Shown: piece after piece, positions 1-5,756 of the stretch
Layout: every line of letters begins with the position of its first letter
Position numbering within the stretch: position 1 is the first letter of the stretch
DNA from: an uncultured Clostridia bacterium
GTDB taxonomy: Bacteria; Bacillota; Clostridia; Oscillospirales; UMGS1783
Length of the DNA: 11,002 bases
Reading direction: 5' to 3'
NCBI GenBank assembly: GCA_937892635.1
Contig: CALBKB010000114.1
Coordinates: 1 to 11,002 of the forward strand
Notes under the pieces: model-generated
Told to the model about the DNA's origin: nothing
Database searches by the model: none
The model's input: only the letters and a program-made list of their open reading frames with translations
Made by a program: the position numbers and the translations under genes

Positions 1-62
1 TTTTTATAACAACTATTTTTTGTAACAAAAACAGAGGGAGAAAATTAGGTATATTAACTTAA

Positions 63-87
63 AAAGGAGGAGCGATGCTCCTCCTTT
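63..87 (-). terminator. Intrinsic terminator of the flavodiiron-rubredoxin operon
   Basis: A perfect 11-bp inverted repeat (AAAGGAGGAGC / GCTCCTCCTTT, 3-base loop) lies 5 bases past the rubredoxin stop codon. Read on the minus strand, the right arm runs into a short T tract. The AT-rich bases 1-62 beyond it show no gene or clear signal. The stem happens to contain a Shine-Dalgarno-like GGAGG, but no start codon follows it usefully. Confidence 0.8.
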
Positions 88-92
88 AAAAA

Positions 93-251
93 TTATTCAG
101 CTTTGCTGAACATGCTTTTGTCCACACCGCAAAGGGGACAAACGAAGTCGTCGGGCAGATCTTCAAACTTGGTGCCCGGCTCGATACCTTGATCGGGAGC
201 ACCAACGGTCTCGTCGTATTCCCAACCGCATACATCGCAAGTGTATTTCAC
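93..251 (-). CDS. Rubredoxin, 52 residues
   Basis: A small iron protein that carries single electrons in the cytoplasm. Two CxxC pairs (C5/C8 and C38/C41 in the form CDVCGW and CPLCG) bind one iron; the stretch between them, with DETVGAP and LPDDFVC, is the classic full-length rubredoxin loop and gives the usual family size of about 52 residues. The start is GTG at 249-251, chosen because AGGAGG sits 7 bases upstream and because the family begins MKKYxCxxCG. It lies 18 bases downstream of the flavodiiron gene on the same strand, so the two are almost certainly cotranscribed. It probably donates electrons to that flavodiiron protein or to peroxide-reducing enzymes; the partner is inferred from context. 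Confidence 0.93.
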   Translation of the reverse strand: MKYTCDVCGWEYDETVGAPDQGIEPGTKFEDLPDDFVCPLCGVDKSMFSKAE

Positions 252-269
252 AGCAAATCCTCCTTTCGG

Positions 270-2060
270 TTAGTTTATTGGTTCAAAATCCTCAGCGCCG
301 TGCTTGCACAAGGGGCAAACAAAGTCGTCGGGCAGATTTTCGTCTTCATGCACATATCCGCAGATTTTGCATACCCATCCCTTTTTGCCTTGAGTTTGGG
401 GCTTGGGCTTGACGTTGGCGTGGTAGTAGGCGTAGGTCATGGACTCCCGGTCGCTGATGACCCGGGCCTCGGTGACGGAGCAGATGAACATGCCGTGGGT
501 GTCCAGATCCAAGTATTGCTCAACCTTTAAGGACATGAAGGCGTTGATATAGCGAGGCAAAAAGACCAAACCGTTATCGCTGCGCAGGGGGGTGCAGTCG
601 GCAAACTTATCGACGCTGCGACCGCTTTGGAACCCAAAGGTTTCAAACACCTTAAAGGGCGTGTCCACCGTCAGGCAATTGATGTTCATGCGCCCTGTCT
701 GTTTGATGATGTGGTGGGAATAGTTTTCCTTATTGATGGTGACGGCGATGCGGTTGGGGGTGCTGGTGACCTGAGTAACGGTATTGACGATCAGACCGTT
801 ATCCTTTTTGCCGTCGTTAGAGGTGACGACATACAGGCCGTAGCCGATATGGAACAGCGCGCTCAGATCGTTCTTATTGGCGGTGGCATCCTGTTGCGCC
901 AAATAGTCTTTGCATAGCTCGGCGGCCAGAGCGTCGAGCTGGGCGCGGCTATCGGCATTAAGTGCGGAAAGGATGCGCACGTTGGTATCGGTAAAGGTGA
1001 GGTTTTTACTCTTTTCCAGCATGCCGCGCATGACCTTGGCCGCCAGCGGCGCCCACGAGCCGTTCTCGATGAGGGCAACGGTGCGGTTTTGGAAATTGCG
1101 TTCGGTCAGATGCTCGATAAAGGAGCGCATAAAGGGGAAAATATCGGCGTTGTAGGTGGTGGTGGCCAGTACCAGTTTACTGTAACGGAAGGCGTCCTCC
1201 ACCGCTTCGGCCATATCGCAGCGGGCCAGATCGTTGATTACGACCTTGGGGCAACCGTTGGCCTTGAGAGCGTCGGCCAACTGCATAACCGCCTTTTTGG
1301 TGTTGCCGTAGACCGAGGTATAGGCAATCACGATGCCTTCGTCTTCGGGTTGATAGCTTGACCAAGTGTGGTATTTATCCAGATAATAGCCGAGATTTTC
1401 GGTGAGCACGGGACCGTGCAGGGGACAGATGATCTTAATATCCAGCCCGGCTGCCTTTTTCAGCAGCGCTTGCACTTGCGCGCCGTACTTGCCGACGATA
1501 CCGATATAGTAACGGCGGGCTTCGCAGGCCCAGTCTTCCTCGACATCAAGGGCGCCGAATTTGCCGAAGCCGTCGGCCGAGAAGAGCACCTGTTCCGTAG
1601 CGTCGTAGGTGACGATGACCTCGGGCCAATGCACCATGGGTGCGTTGACAAAGGTCAGCTTATGATAGCCCAGATCGAGGGTATCGCCCTCGCCGACGAC
1701 CTGACGGTTTTCGGTGAAATCGGTGCCGAAAAACTGCTGCATCATGCCAAAGGCCTTGGCCGAGGAAACGATGGTCGTTTGCGGATAGGCTTTGAGGAAA
1801 TTGACGATATTGGCCGAATGGTCGGGCTCCATGTGCTGAATGATCAGATAGTCGGGCTTGCGTCCGTCGAGCACGCGCTGGATATTGTCCAGCCACTGAT
1901 GGGTAAAATTGGCATCGACGGTATCCATGACGGCGATCTTGTCGTCCAGAATCACGTACGAATTATAGGCCATGCCGTTGGGCACCACGTACTGGCCTTC
2001 AAATAAATCGATCTGATGATCGTTGACGCCCACGTAGGCGATGGATTTGGTGATGGTCAT
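270..2060 (-). CDS. Flavodiiron protein fused to flavin reductase and rubredoxin
   Basis: A 596-residue cytoplasmic oxygen and/or nitric oxide reductase. Residues 1 to about 240 form the metallo-beta-lactamase-like diiron domain with H76-x-E78-x-D80-H81, H144, D163 and H215 all present. Residues about 243-390 are the flavodoxin domain, with the FMN phosphate loop TSVYGNT at 248-254. Residues about 396-550 are a flavin-reductase (FMN-binding split-barrel) domain of the type found in high-molecular-weight rubredoxins. Residues 561-596 are a rubredoxin with C564/C567 and C582/C585, shortened between the cysteine pairs. Such proteins take NAD(P)H electrons through flavin and rubredoxin to the diiron site within one chain. 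A GGGGAGGA ribosome binding site precedes the ATG. First gene of an operon with the stand-alone rubredoxin. Whether O2 or NO is the main substrate cannot be read from the sequence. Confidence 0.95.
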   Translation of the reverse strand: MTITKSIAYVGVNDHQIDLFEGQYVVPNGMAYNSYVILDDKIAVMDTVDANFTHQWLDNIQRVLDGRKPDYLIIQHMEPDHSANIVNFLKAYPQTTIVSSAKAFGMMQQFFGTDFTENRQVVGEGDTLDLGYHKLTFVNAPMVHWPEVIVTYDATEQVLFSADGFGKFGALDVEEDWACEARRYYIGIVGKYGAQVQALLKKAAGLDIKIICPLHGPVLTENLGYYLDKYHTWSSYQPEDEGIVIAYTSVYGNTKKAVMQLADALKANGCPKVVINDLARCDMAEAVEDAFRYSKLVLATTTYNADIFPFMRSFIEHLTERNFQNRTVALIENGSWAPLAAKVMRGMLEKSKNLTFTDTNVRILSALNADSRAQLDALAAELCKDYLAQQDATANKNDLSALFHIGYGLYVVTSNDGKKDNGLIVNTVTQVTSTPNRIAVTINKENYSHHIIKQTGRMNINCLTVDTPFKVFETFGFQSGRSVDKFADCTPLRSDNGLVFLPRYINAFMSLKVEQYLDLDTHGMFICSVTEARVISDRESMTYAYYHANVKPKPQTQGKKGWVCKICGYVHEDENLPDDFVCPLCKHGAEDFEPIN

Positions 2061-2084
2061 ACGAATATCCTCCCCGTAATACTG

Positions 2085-2099
2085 AGGATAGTATATCCT
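2085..2099 (-). promoter_or_regulatory. Inverted repeat over a candidate -10 box of the flavodiiron operon
   Basis: AGGATA-GTA-TATCCT is a perfect 6+6 inverted repeat 25-39 bases upstream of the flavodiiron start codon. On the minus strand it contains TATACT, a plausible -10 hexamer; the only -35-like match at 18 bases (CATACA) is weak. A repressor or activator site on the promoter is a reasonable reading. Further TATCC/GGAT half-sites occur at 2066-2070 and near 2107-2110. Confidence 0.4.
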
Positions 2100-2117
2100 A
2101 AATTTTGGATCTTGTAT

Positions 2118-2131
2118 GTTGGAAATCCAAC
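2118..2131. promoter_or_regulatory. Palindromic candidate operator upstream of the flavodiiron gene
   Basis: GTTGGA-AA-TCCAAC is a perfect inverted repeat with a two-base centre. Such a short loop would fold poorly as RNA, so a protein binding site in DNA is more likely than a hairpin. It lies between the M23 gene terminator and the flavodiiron promoter, and resembles, without matching, TTGAT-N4-ATCAA sites of the CRP/FNR family. Confidence 0.35.
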
Positions 2132-2162
2132 AAAAGCAACAGGTATTTTCCTGTTGCTTTTG
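2131..2162 (-). terminator. Intrinsic terminator of the M23 gene
   Basis: A 13-bp perfect stem (CAAAAGCAACAGG / CCTGTTGCTTTTG) with a 6-base loop begins 4 bases past the M23 stop codon. On the minus strand the T-rich right arm TTGCTTTTG supplies the run of U. It separates the M23 gene from the flavodiiron operon downstream. Confidence 0.85.
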
Positions 2163-2165
2163 GGG

Positions 2166-2852
2166 TTAACCGATCAGCGAAAGGGGATCGATGCGTTTTC
2201 CGTTTTGGATGACCTCTAAGTGCAGATGGGGATCTTCTTCCGATTCGAAGGGCAGGTCGTCGCCAACGGTGCCGATCGCGTCACCGGCGAGCACGGTCTG
2301 GCCCGTTTGGGCAAAGACGGATGGGTCTAAACCGCAGTAAACTGAGATGCAACCGTCGGGATGGGTGATCTCCATAGTGTGTCCGGTCAGTTCGTCATAA
2401 TAGAAGTCGGTGACCATGCCGTCGCCGATGGCACAGACGGTGTCGCCGACCTGAGCGAGGAAATCGACGCCCTGATGGCTGCGCCAATCGTTCATGGTTT
2501 CAGAGAAGACGAGCGCGTCGGACGAGTAGCCTTCACCCAGAGCGCCGGCCAGCGGGGTCATATAGATGACCGGTTGAGGTTCGGGCTCCGGTTGGGGCTC
2601 CGGTTCTGAGGCGGGCGGCGTTGAGGATTCGGGTTGAGATGAGGGGGTTGAGGGCTGATTGACGATGGGCAGTTCACTTCTCTGTTGGCTTTGGATCTGG
2701 GCCATGTTTTCGGCTTGTCTGTCATTATAGCGAGCGATGGAAAAATAGACGGCCAAGACGACCAGCAACAGGCAAAACAGGCAGGACAGACCGAAGATCA
2801 GCCGATCGCGGGCGCGTTTTTTGTCATGGGTGTTTGCGGAAAATCTACTCAT
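2166..2852 (-). CDS. Membrane-anchored M23 (LytM) family protein, SpoIIQ-like
   Basis: A 228-residue protein with a short basic N-terminus, one membrane segment at about residues 18-38, a Ser/Pro/Glu-rich linker (about 67-95) and a C-terminal LytM/M23 domain. The zinc-site residues are present: H126 and D130 in SHQGVD, and H209/H211 in HLHLEV, so it could be a zinc endopeptidase or at least bind zinc. One N-terminal helix plus an extracytoplasmic LytM domain is the plan of SpoIIQ, the forespore protein that holds the engulfment channel; clostridial members often keep the catalytic residues that Bacillus subtilis SpoIIQ has lost. The start is the second ATG at 2850-2852, with GGAGGT 8 bases upstream; an ATG two codons earlier is only 2 bases from that site. 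A general cell-wall hydrolase is the alternative. Confidence 0.85.
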   Translation of the reverse strand: MSRFSANTHDKKRARDRLIFGLSCLFCLLLVVLAVYFSIARYNDRQAENMAQIQSQQRSELPIVNQPSTPSSQPESSTPPASEPEPQPEPEPQPVIYMTPLAGALGEGYSSDALVFSETMNDWRSHQGVDFLAQVGDTVCAIGDGMVTDFYYDELTGHTMEITHPDGCISVYCGLDPSVFAQTGQTVLAGDAIGTVGDDLPFESEEDPHLHLEVIQNGKRIDPLSLIG

Positions 2853-2871
2853 ATGCATTTACCTCCGTCTT

Positions 2872-2901
2872 CATTATGGACGAATTGGCAAAGTTTTATG
2901 C
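2872..2901 (-). promoter_or_regulatory. Candidate forespore-sigma (sigma-G/F) promoter of the M23 gene
   Basis: On the minus strand, GCATA is followed after exactly 18 bases by CATAATG. The B. subtilis sigma-G consensus is about GHATR-N18-CATNHTA, so nearly every informative position fits. The transcript would begin just before the GGAGGT ribosome binding site, giving a very short leader. This agrees with a SpoIIQ-like role; it was read by eye. Confidence 0.45.
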
Positions 2902-2907
2902 TCGCAC

Positions 2908-2935
2908 TTGCAAAAAGCGAAAAATATGATACACT
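2908..2935 (+). promoter_or_regulatory. Sigma-A promoter of the ThyX-like gene
   Basis: TTGCAA, 16 bases, TACACT, ending 20 bases before the ATG, with GGAG just before the start codon. It points the opposite way to the forespore-type promoter in the same 103-base divergent spacer. Confidence 0.5.
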
Positions 2936-2955
2936 ATAAGAAAGGAGTTGATCGT

Positions 2956-3573
2956 ATGCTTACAGCACAACGCATTAGTGTTATGAATTTTGAAAACGCC
3001 ATGCGCGGCGCACGCAACCCCCTTAACAGCTGGGCGCGCTCGGACAGTTTCTATGATGAGCAGGGCCATTTTGTGCTCGGTCCCAACGATTTGGATCTGG
3101 CCAAGCGTCTGCGCAACGCCGGCAGCGACCATCGCAAGTATCTGCGTCAGGTACTGGTGTGCATGGATATTACGGCGCCCATGTATTGGTGGAAGGAGTT
3201 TGACACCTATAAGGTAGGCACGGTGGCTAATTCTACATCGACAATGCATAAGATTCATGCCGCGCCCTTTACGGCCGATGATTTTTCCTGCGAGCGCATG
3301 ACGGCTGAGACTCGAGAGAAGTTCGACGGGGTCATTGCCTATCTGGAACAGTTACGGGTGCGGTATAATGAAACCAAGGATAAGGCATTGTGGGTGGATA
3401 TGATCCAGTTTCTGCCCTCGTCCTATAATCAGATGCGCACCGTGACTATGAACTATGAGAATTTGATCAATATGTATCATGCCCGCAAAAATCATAAATT
3501 GACCGAGTGGCATGATCTGTGTGCGGCCATTGAACAGTTGCCCTATGCCAAGGAACTGATCATCGGCGAATAA
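2956..3573 (+). CDS. ThyX-like protein lacking the RHR catalytic motif
   Basis: A 205-residue soluble protein with no signal peptide. The ATG at 2956 is chosen because GGAG lies 8 bases upstream; the in-frame extension back to 2821 crosses the promoter. By eye it follows flavin-dependent thymidylate synthase (ThyX, usually 210-250 residues) over two blocks. Residues 71-99 (ITAP...TYKVGT...NSTSTMHK) align with the ThyX stretch KAP...RHRIAS..NELSGRY. Residues 153-189 (LP...MNYENLINMYHARKNH...EW) align with LP...VNARSLMNFLNLRADSH..WE. The signature arginine-histidine-arginine is replaced by T84-Y85-K86 and the SGRY end by STMH, so normal flavin and dUMP chemistry is doubtful. The relationship rests on remembered ThyX sequence. 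Its function is unknown. It lies about 20 bases upstream of the B12 riboswitch with no terminator between. Confidence 0.6.
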   Translation: MLTAQRISVMNFENAMRGARNPLNSWARSDSFYDEQGHFVLGPNDLDLAKRLRNAGSDHRKYLRQVLVCMDITAPMYWWKEFDTYKVGTVANSTSTMHKIHAAPFTADDFSCERMTAETREKFDGVIAYLEQLRVRYNETKDKALWVDMIQFLPSSYNQMRTVTMNYENLINMYHARKNHKLTEWHDLCAAIEQLPYAKELIIGE

Positions 3574-3587
3574 CTACAAAAAAAACC

Positions 3588-3740
3588 AAGCAGGCGGGGA
3601 AGCAGGTGTGAATCCTGCACGAGCCCGTCGCCGTGAGGTGCGTACTGTTTTCGTTCTTGCCGGATGCCGCAATCCGGGACAGGCCATTGGGAAACCGAGA
3701 AGGCGAACGAAAATGCACCGCAGTCGAAATATCCGCTGTT
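3588..3740 (+). ncRNA. Cobalamin (B12) riboswitch
   Basis: The core hallmarks are in order. GGGGAAGCAGGTGTGAATCC at 3596-3615 has the P3 stem GCAGG (3602-3606) / CCTGC (3614-3618), followed by GCACGAGCCCGTCGCCGTGA. A long arm is closed by GGTGC (3637-3641) with GCACC, and by TTTTCGTTC with GAACGAAAA. Within that arm is a GGCCA-TTGGGAAACC-GAGAAGGC block typical of the class. A B12-box-like AGTCGAAATATCCGC lies at 3722-3736. The rest, 3741-3808, would be the expression platform: it contains a small GCCTC-TAT-GAGGGC hairpin and the GGAG ribosome binding site, but no clear T-tailed terminator, so control of translation start is more likely than termination. Controls the lipoprotein and S component below it; no separate promoter was found just upstream. 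Confidence 0.88.
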
Positions 3741-3808
3741 TGGTTGCCTCTATGAGGGCTGCGAGTGCCGGCTTTTGAGGGATTCTATAACATTAAGGAG
3801 AAAACAGT

Positions 3809-4231
3809 ATGAAACAGACAACAGGAAAAAAGATCCTGTCGCTGCTCCTTGTTGTGATGCTATGTGCGGCCATGGCTCTTACCGGATGCAGTGACAAGAG
3901 TTCGTTAGCGCCTACGCCATCGGAAGGATCGGTTGTGGGCGAAGGGAGCACCGTCTTTCCCTTTGCCGTCGTGGACGAGGAGGGTAACCAAAAGGCGTAT
4001 GAGGTCCGTACCGACAAGACAACGGTTGGTGCTGCGTTACTGGACGTAGGGTTGATCGAGGGCGAAGAAGGGCCGTATGGGTTATACGTTAAGACGGTCG
4101 ATGGGATCACGCTTGATTATGACACTGACGGCAAGTATTGGGCCTTCTATGTCGATGGCGCGTATGCCGTGAACGGCGTAGATGCGACCGATATTGAGGA
4201 GGGCGCCTCCTATGCCTTTAAGGCCGAATAA
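3809..4231 (+). CDS. Lipoprotein with transcobalamin-like C-terminal (DUF4430) domain
   Basis: A 140-residue secreted lipoprotein. Residues 1-27 are a lipoprotein signal peptide (basic start, hydrophobic core, lipobox LTGC) with C27 as the lipid-bearing residue. A short flexible linker leads to a single domain at about residues 48-140. TTVGAALLDVGLI, GPYGLYVKTVDGI, YWAFYVDGAY and a final GASYAF fit the DUF4430 family, which is related to the cobalamin-binding C-terminal domain of transcobalamin and intrinsic factor. It is the first gene after a cobalamin riboswitch and abuts an ECF S component, so the likely job is to hold cobalamin or a relative on the outer face of the membrane for uptake. 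A start codon with GGAG about 9 bases upstream supports the chosen ATG. Ligand binding is inferred. Confidence 0.85.
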   Translation: MKQTTGKKILSLLLVVMLCAAMALTGCSDKSSLAPTPSEGSVVGEGSTVFPFAVVDEEGNQKAYEVRTDKTTVGAALLDVGLIEGEEGPYGLYVKTVDGITLDYDTDGKYWAFYVDGAYAVNGVDATDIEEGASYAFKAE

Positions 4232-4747
4232 ATGAAGCTGACGATACGGGAGATTGCCCTATTCGGCATTTTGGGTGGGCTGATGTTTGCCTCGGATATG
4301 GCCATGGAGGCCCTGCCTAACATCCACCTGATTGGCGTCTTTCTCATAGCGGCGACGGTGGTGTATCGGCAAAAGGCGCTCTATCCGTTGTACGTCTACA
4401 TCTTTCTCAATGGAATATATGCGGGGTTTACCCTTTGGTGGATTCCCTATCTGTACGTATGGACGGTGTTATGGGGCGTTACCATGCTTTTGCCGCAAAG
4501 GATGCCCAAGTGGCTGGCGCCTGTGGTATATGCGGGCGTGTGCGGGTTGCATGGGCTGGCGTTCGGGGTATTGTATGCGCCGGCGCAGGCCTTGCTGTTT
4601 GGCATGAACGGGCAGCAGACGCTGGCTTGGATCGCGGCGGGATTGCCCTTTGATGTGATTCATGCCGTGGGTAACACGGTATGCGGGTTGCTGATCGGCC
4701 CGCTGATTGTCATATTACGCAAAACAAAAGAGCCTATCGATGGATAG
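4232..4747 (+). CDS. ECF transporter S component, probably for cobalamin or a precursor
   Basis: A 171-residue integral membrane protein with about six hydrophobic segments and the short length typical of ECF substrate-binding (S) subunits. An N-terminal segment followed by ALPNIHLIGVFLI is common among such S components. Its ATG follows the lipoprotein stop directly (TAAATG), which implies coupled translation and a shared role. Under the riboswitch it would be predicted to take up cobalamin or a cobamide precursor; in Lactobacillus an ECF S component (CbrT) is known to import B12. No EcfA ATPase or EcfT gene is in the window, so it would have to use a shared energising module encoded elsewhere. 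Substrate is inferred from regulation only. Confidence 0.8.
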   Translation: MKLTIREIALFGILGGLMFASDMAMEALPNIHLIGVFLIAATVVYRQKALYPLYVYIFLNGIYAGFTLWWIPYLYVWTVLWGVTMLLPQRMPKWLAPVVYAGVCGLHGLAFGVLYAPAQALLFGMNGQQTLAWIAAGLPFDVIHAVGNTVCGLLIGPLIVILRKTKEPIDG

Positions 4748-4760
4748 GCTCTTATTTTTT
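4728..4760. terminator. Bidirectional terminator between convergent genes
   Basis: An 11-bp perfect stem (AAGAGCCTATC / GATAGGCTCTT, 4-base loop) followed on the plus strand by ATTTTTTT and on the minus strand by TTTTGTTTT. It overlaps the last codons of the S component and ends at the permease stop codon, so it serves both operons. Confidence 0.9.
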
Positions 4761-5698
4761 TAGAAGAGATGCAGTGAACTGAGCAGGAAGATCCAACCGA
4801 AGAGGGTGAGCAGGCAAAAGACGGAGGAGAAGACGACGATCTGTGCCGCCAATTCCTCGTCACCGCCCATCTGCTGGGCCATGGAGAAGGAGGAGACGGC
4901 GGTGGGTGCGCCGAAGGCGACCATCAGACAGACCAGCGCCTCGCCGCGAAAGCCGAGTAGGACAGCGGCGGTGACAGCCAGGGCAGGCACGATCAGCAGA
5001 CGGGTGCAGACGGTGATGGCCAGTTCCTTGAGGCTGGTTTTGATGCTGGAGAAGGTGAAACTGGCGCCCAGTACGACGATGGCCAGGGGTGAGGCGATGG
5101 AGGCGGCGTCACTGACGGCCGTTTCCAAAAAGGCGGGCAATTTAATGCCCAGCACCAAGAACAGCGCACCGGCTGCGCAGCCGAGGATGAGAGGGTTGGT
5201 GAGGATGCCTTTGAGCAGTTTTCCGAAACTGACCTTGCCGTCGCGGAAGCGTTCGAGGGTGAAGACGGCCAACACGTTAAACACGGGAACGATGATGGCT
5301 ACCATGAGGGCGGACAGGCCACCGGCGTCGTCGCCGCAGATGTAATGAACCAACGGCATGCCGAGTATGGCGAAATTGGAGCGGAAAAAGCCTTGGAGCA
5401 TGACGCCGCGCTTGGCATTGTCCTTGGTTAAAAAGAAGATCAATCCGTAGCCTACGGCAAAGACGATCAGTACGGTGACAATGGTGAAGAGGATGAGCTT
5501 ACCGTCGAGAATCGAGCCGATGTCGGTTTTATAAATATTATAGAAAAGAAGCAGGGGCAGAAAGATCTTGAAGATGAGTTTGTTGATGGCGTCAAATTGG
5601 TCCTTGGTGGCGATTTTGACTTGTTTGAGTCCGTAGCCCAGCAGCATCAATAGGAAGATGGGCGCGATGGCTTGCATCGACAAGAGAAAACTATCCAT
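4760..5698 (-). CDS. AEC family transporter (auxin efflux carrier type permease)
   Basis: A 312-residue membrane protein with about ten hydrophobic segments in two halves, the length and pattern of bacterial AEC permeases, which export or exchange organic acids and other small anions. Typical stretches are RSNFAILGMPLV near the end of the first half and APTAVSSFSMAQQMGGDEELA close to the C-terminus. The ATG at 5696-5698 has AAAGGA 7 bases upstream. It follows spoIID on the same strand but has its own strong sigma-A promoter in the 54-base gap, so it is probably expressed in growing cells independently of sporulation. Substrate cannot be predicted; malate or other dicarboxylates are known for some relatives. 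Confidence 0.92.
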   Translation of the reverse strand: MDSFLLSMQAIAPIFLLMLLGYGLKQVKIATKDQFDAINKLIFKIFLPLLLFYNIYKTDIGSILDGKLILFTIVTVLIVFAVGYGLIFFLTKDNAKRGVMLQGFFRSNFAILGMPLVHYICGDDAGGLSALMVAIIVPVFNVLAVFTLERFRDGKVSFGKLLKGILTNPLILGCAAGALFLVLGIKLPAFLETAVSDAASIASPLAIVVLGASFTFSSIKTSLKELAITVCTRLLIVPALAVTAAVLLGFRGEALVCLMVAFGAPTAVSSFSMAQQMGGDEELAAQIVVFSSVFCLLTLFGWIFLLSSLHLF

Positions 5699-5727
5699 AG
5701 TAACATCCTTTATGTATATGATCTTCT

Positions 5728-5756
5728 ATTATACTCTCTCGGTCGGGCGCCGTCAA
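5728..5756 (-). promoter_or_regulatory. Strong sigma-A promoter of the AEC permease gene
   Basis: On the minus strand, TTGACG, exactly 17 bases, then TATAAT: one mismatch from full consensus. The -35 hexamer (5751-5756) overlaps the stop codon of spoIID (5753-5755). Confidence 0.8.

Noticed and set aside
1368..2006. A 212-codon open frame on the plus strand
   Set aside because: It is antisense to the diiron domain of the flavodiiron protein, whose metal ligands are all intact.
2575..2625. Short tandem repeat (GGCTCCGGTT units)
   Set aside because: It encodes the Pro/Glu linker of the M23 protein; low-complexity linkers are common there and need no separate explanation.
2821..2955. Extension of the ThyX-like protein by 45 residues at its N-terminus
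   Set aside because: The extension overlaps the divergent M23 gene start and both promoters, while the ATG at 2956 has a good ribosome binding site.
3664..3894. A 76-codon open frame on the plus strand
   Set aside because: It runs through the riboswitch and into the signal peptide region of the lipoprotein in another frame, with no ribosome binding site.
4806..5345. A 179-codon open frame on the plus strand
   Set aside because: Antisense to the AEC permease; Ser/Thr/Arg-rich translation with no domain, as expected from reading a hydrophobic gene backwards.
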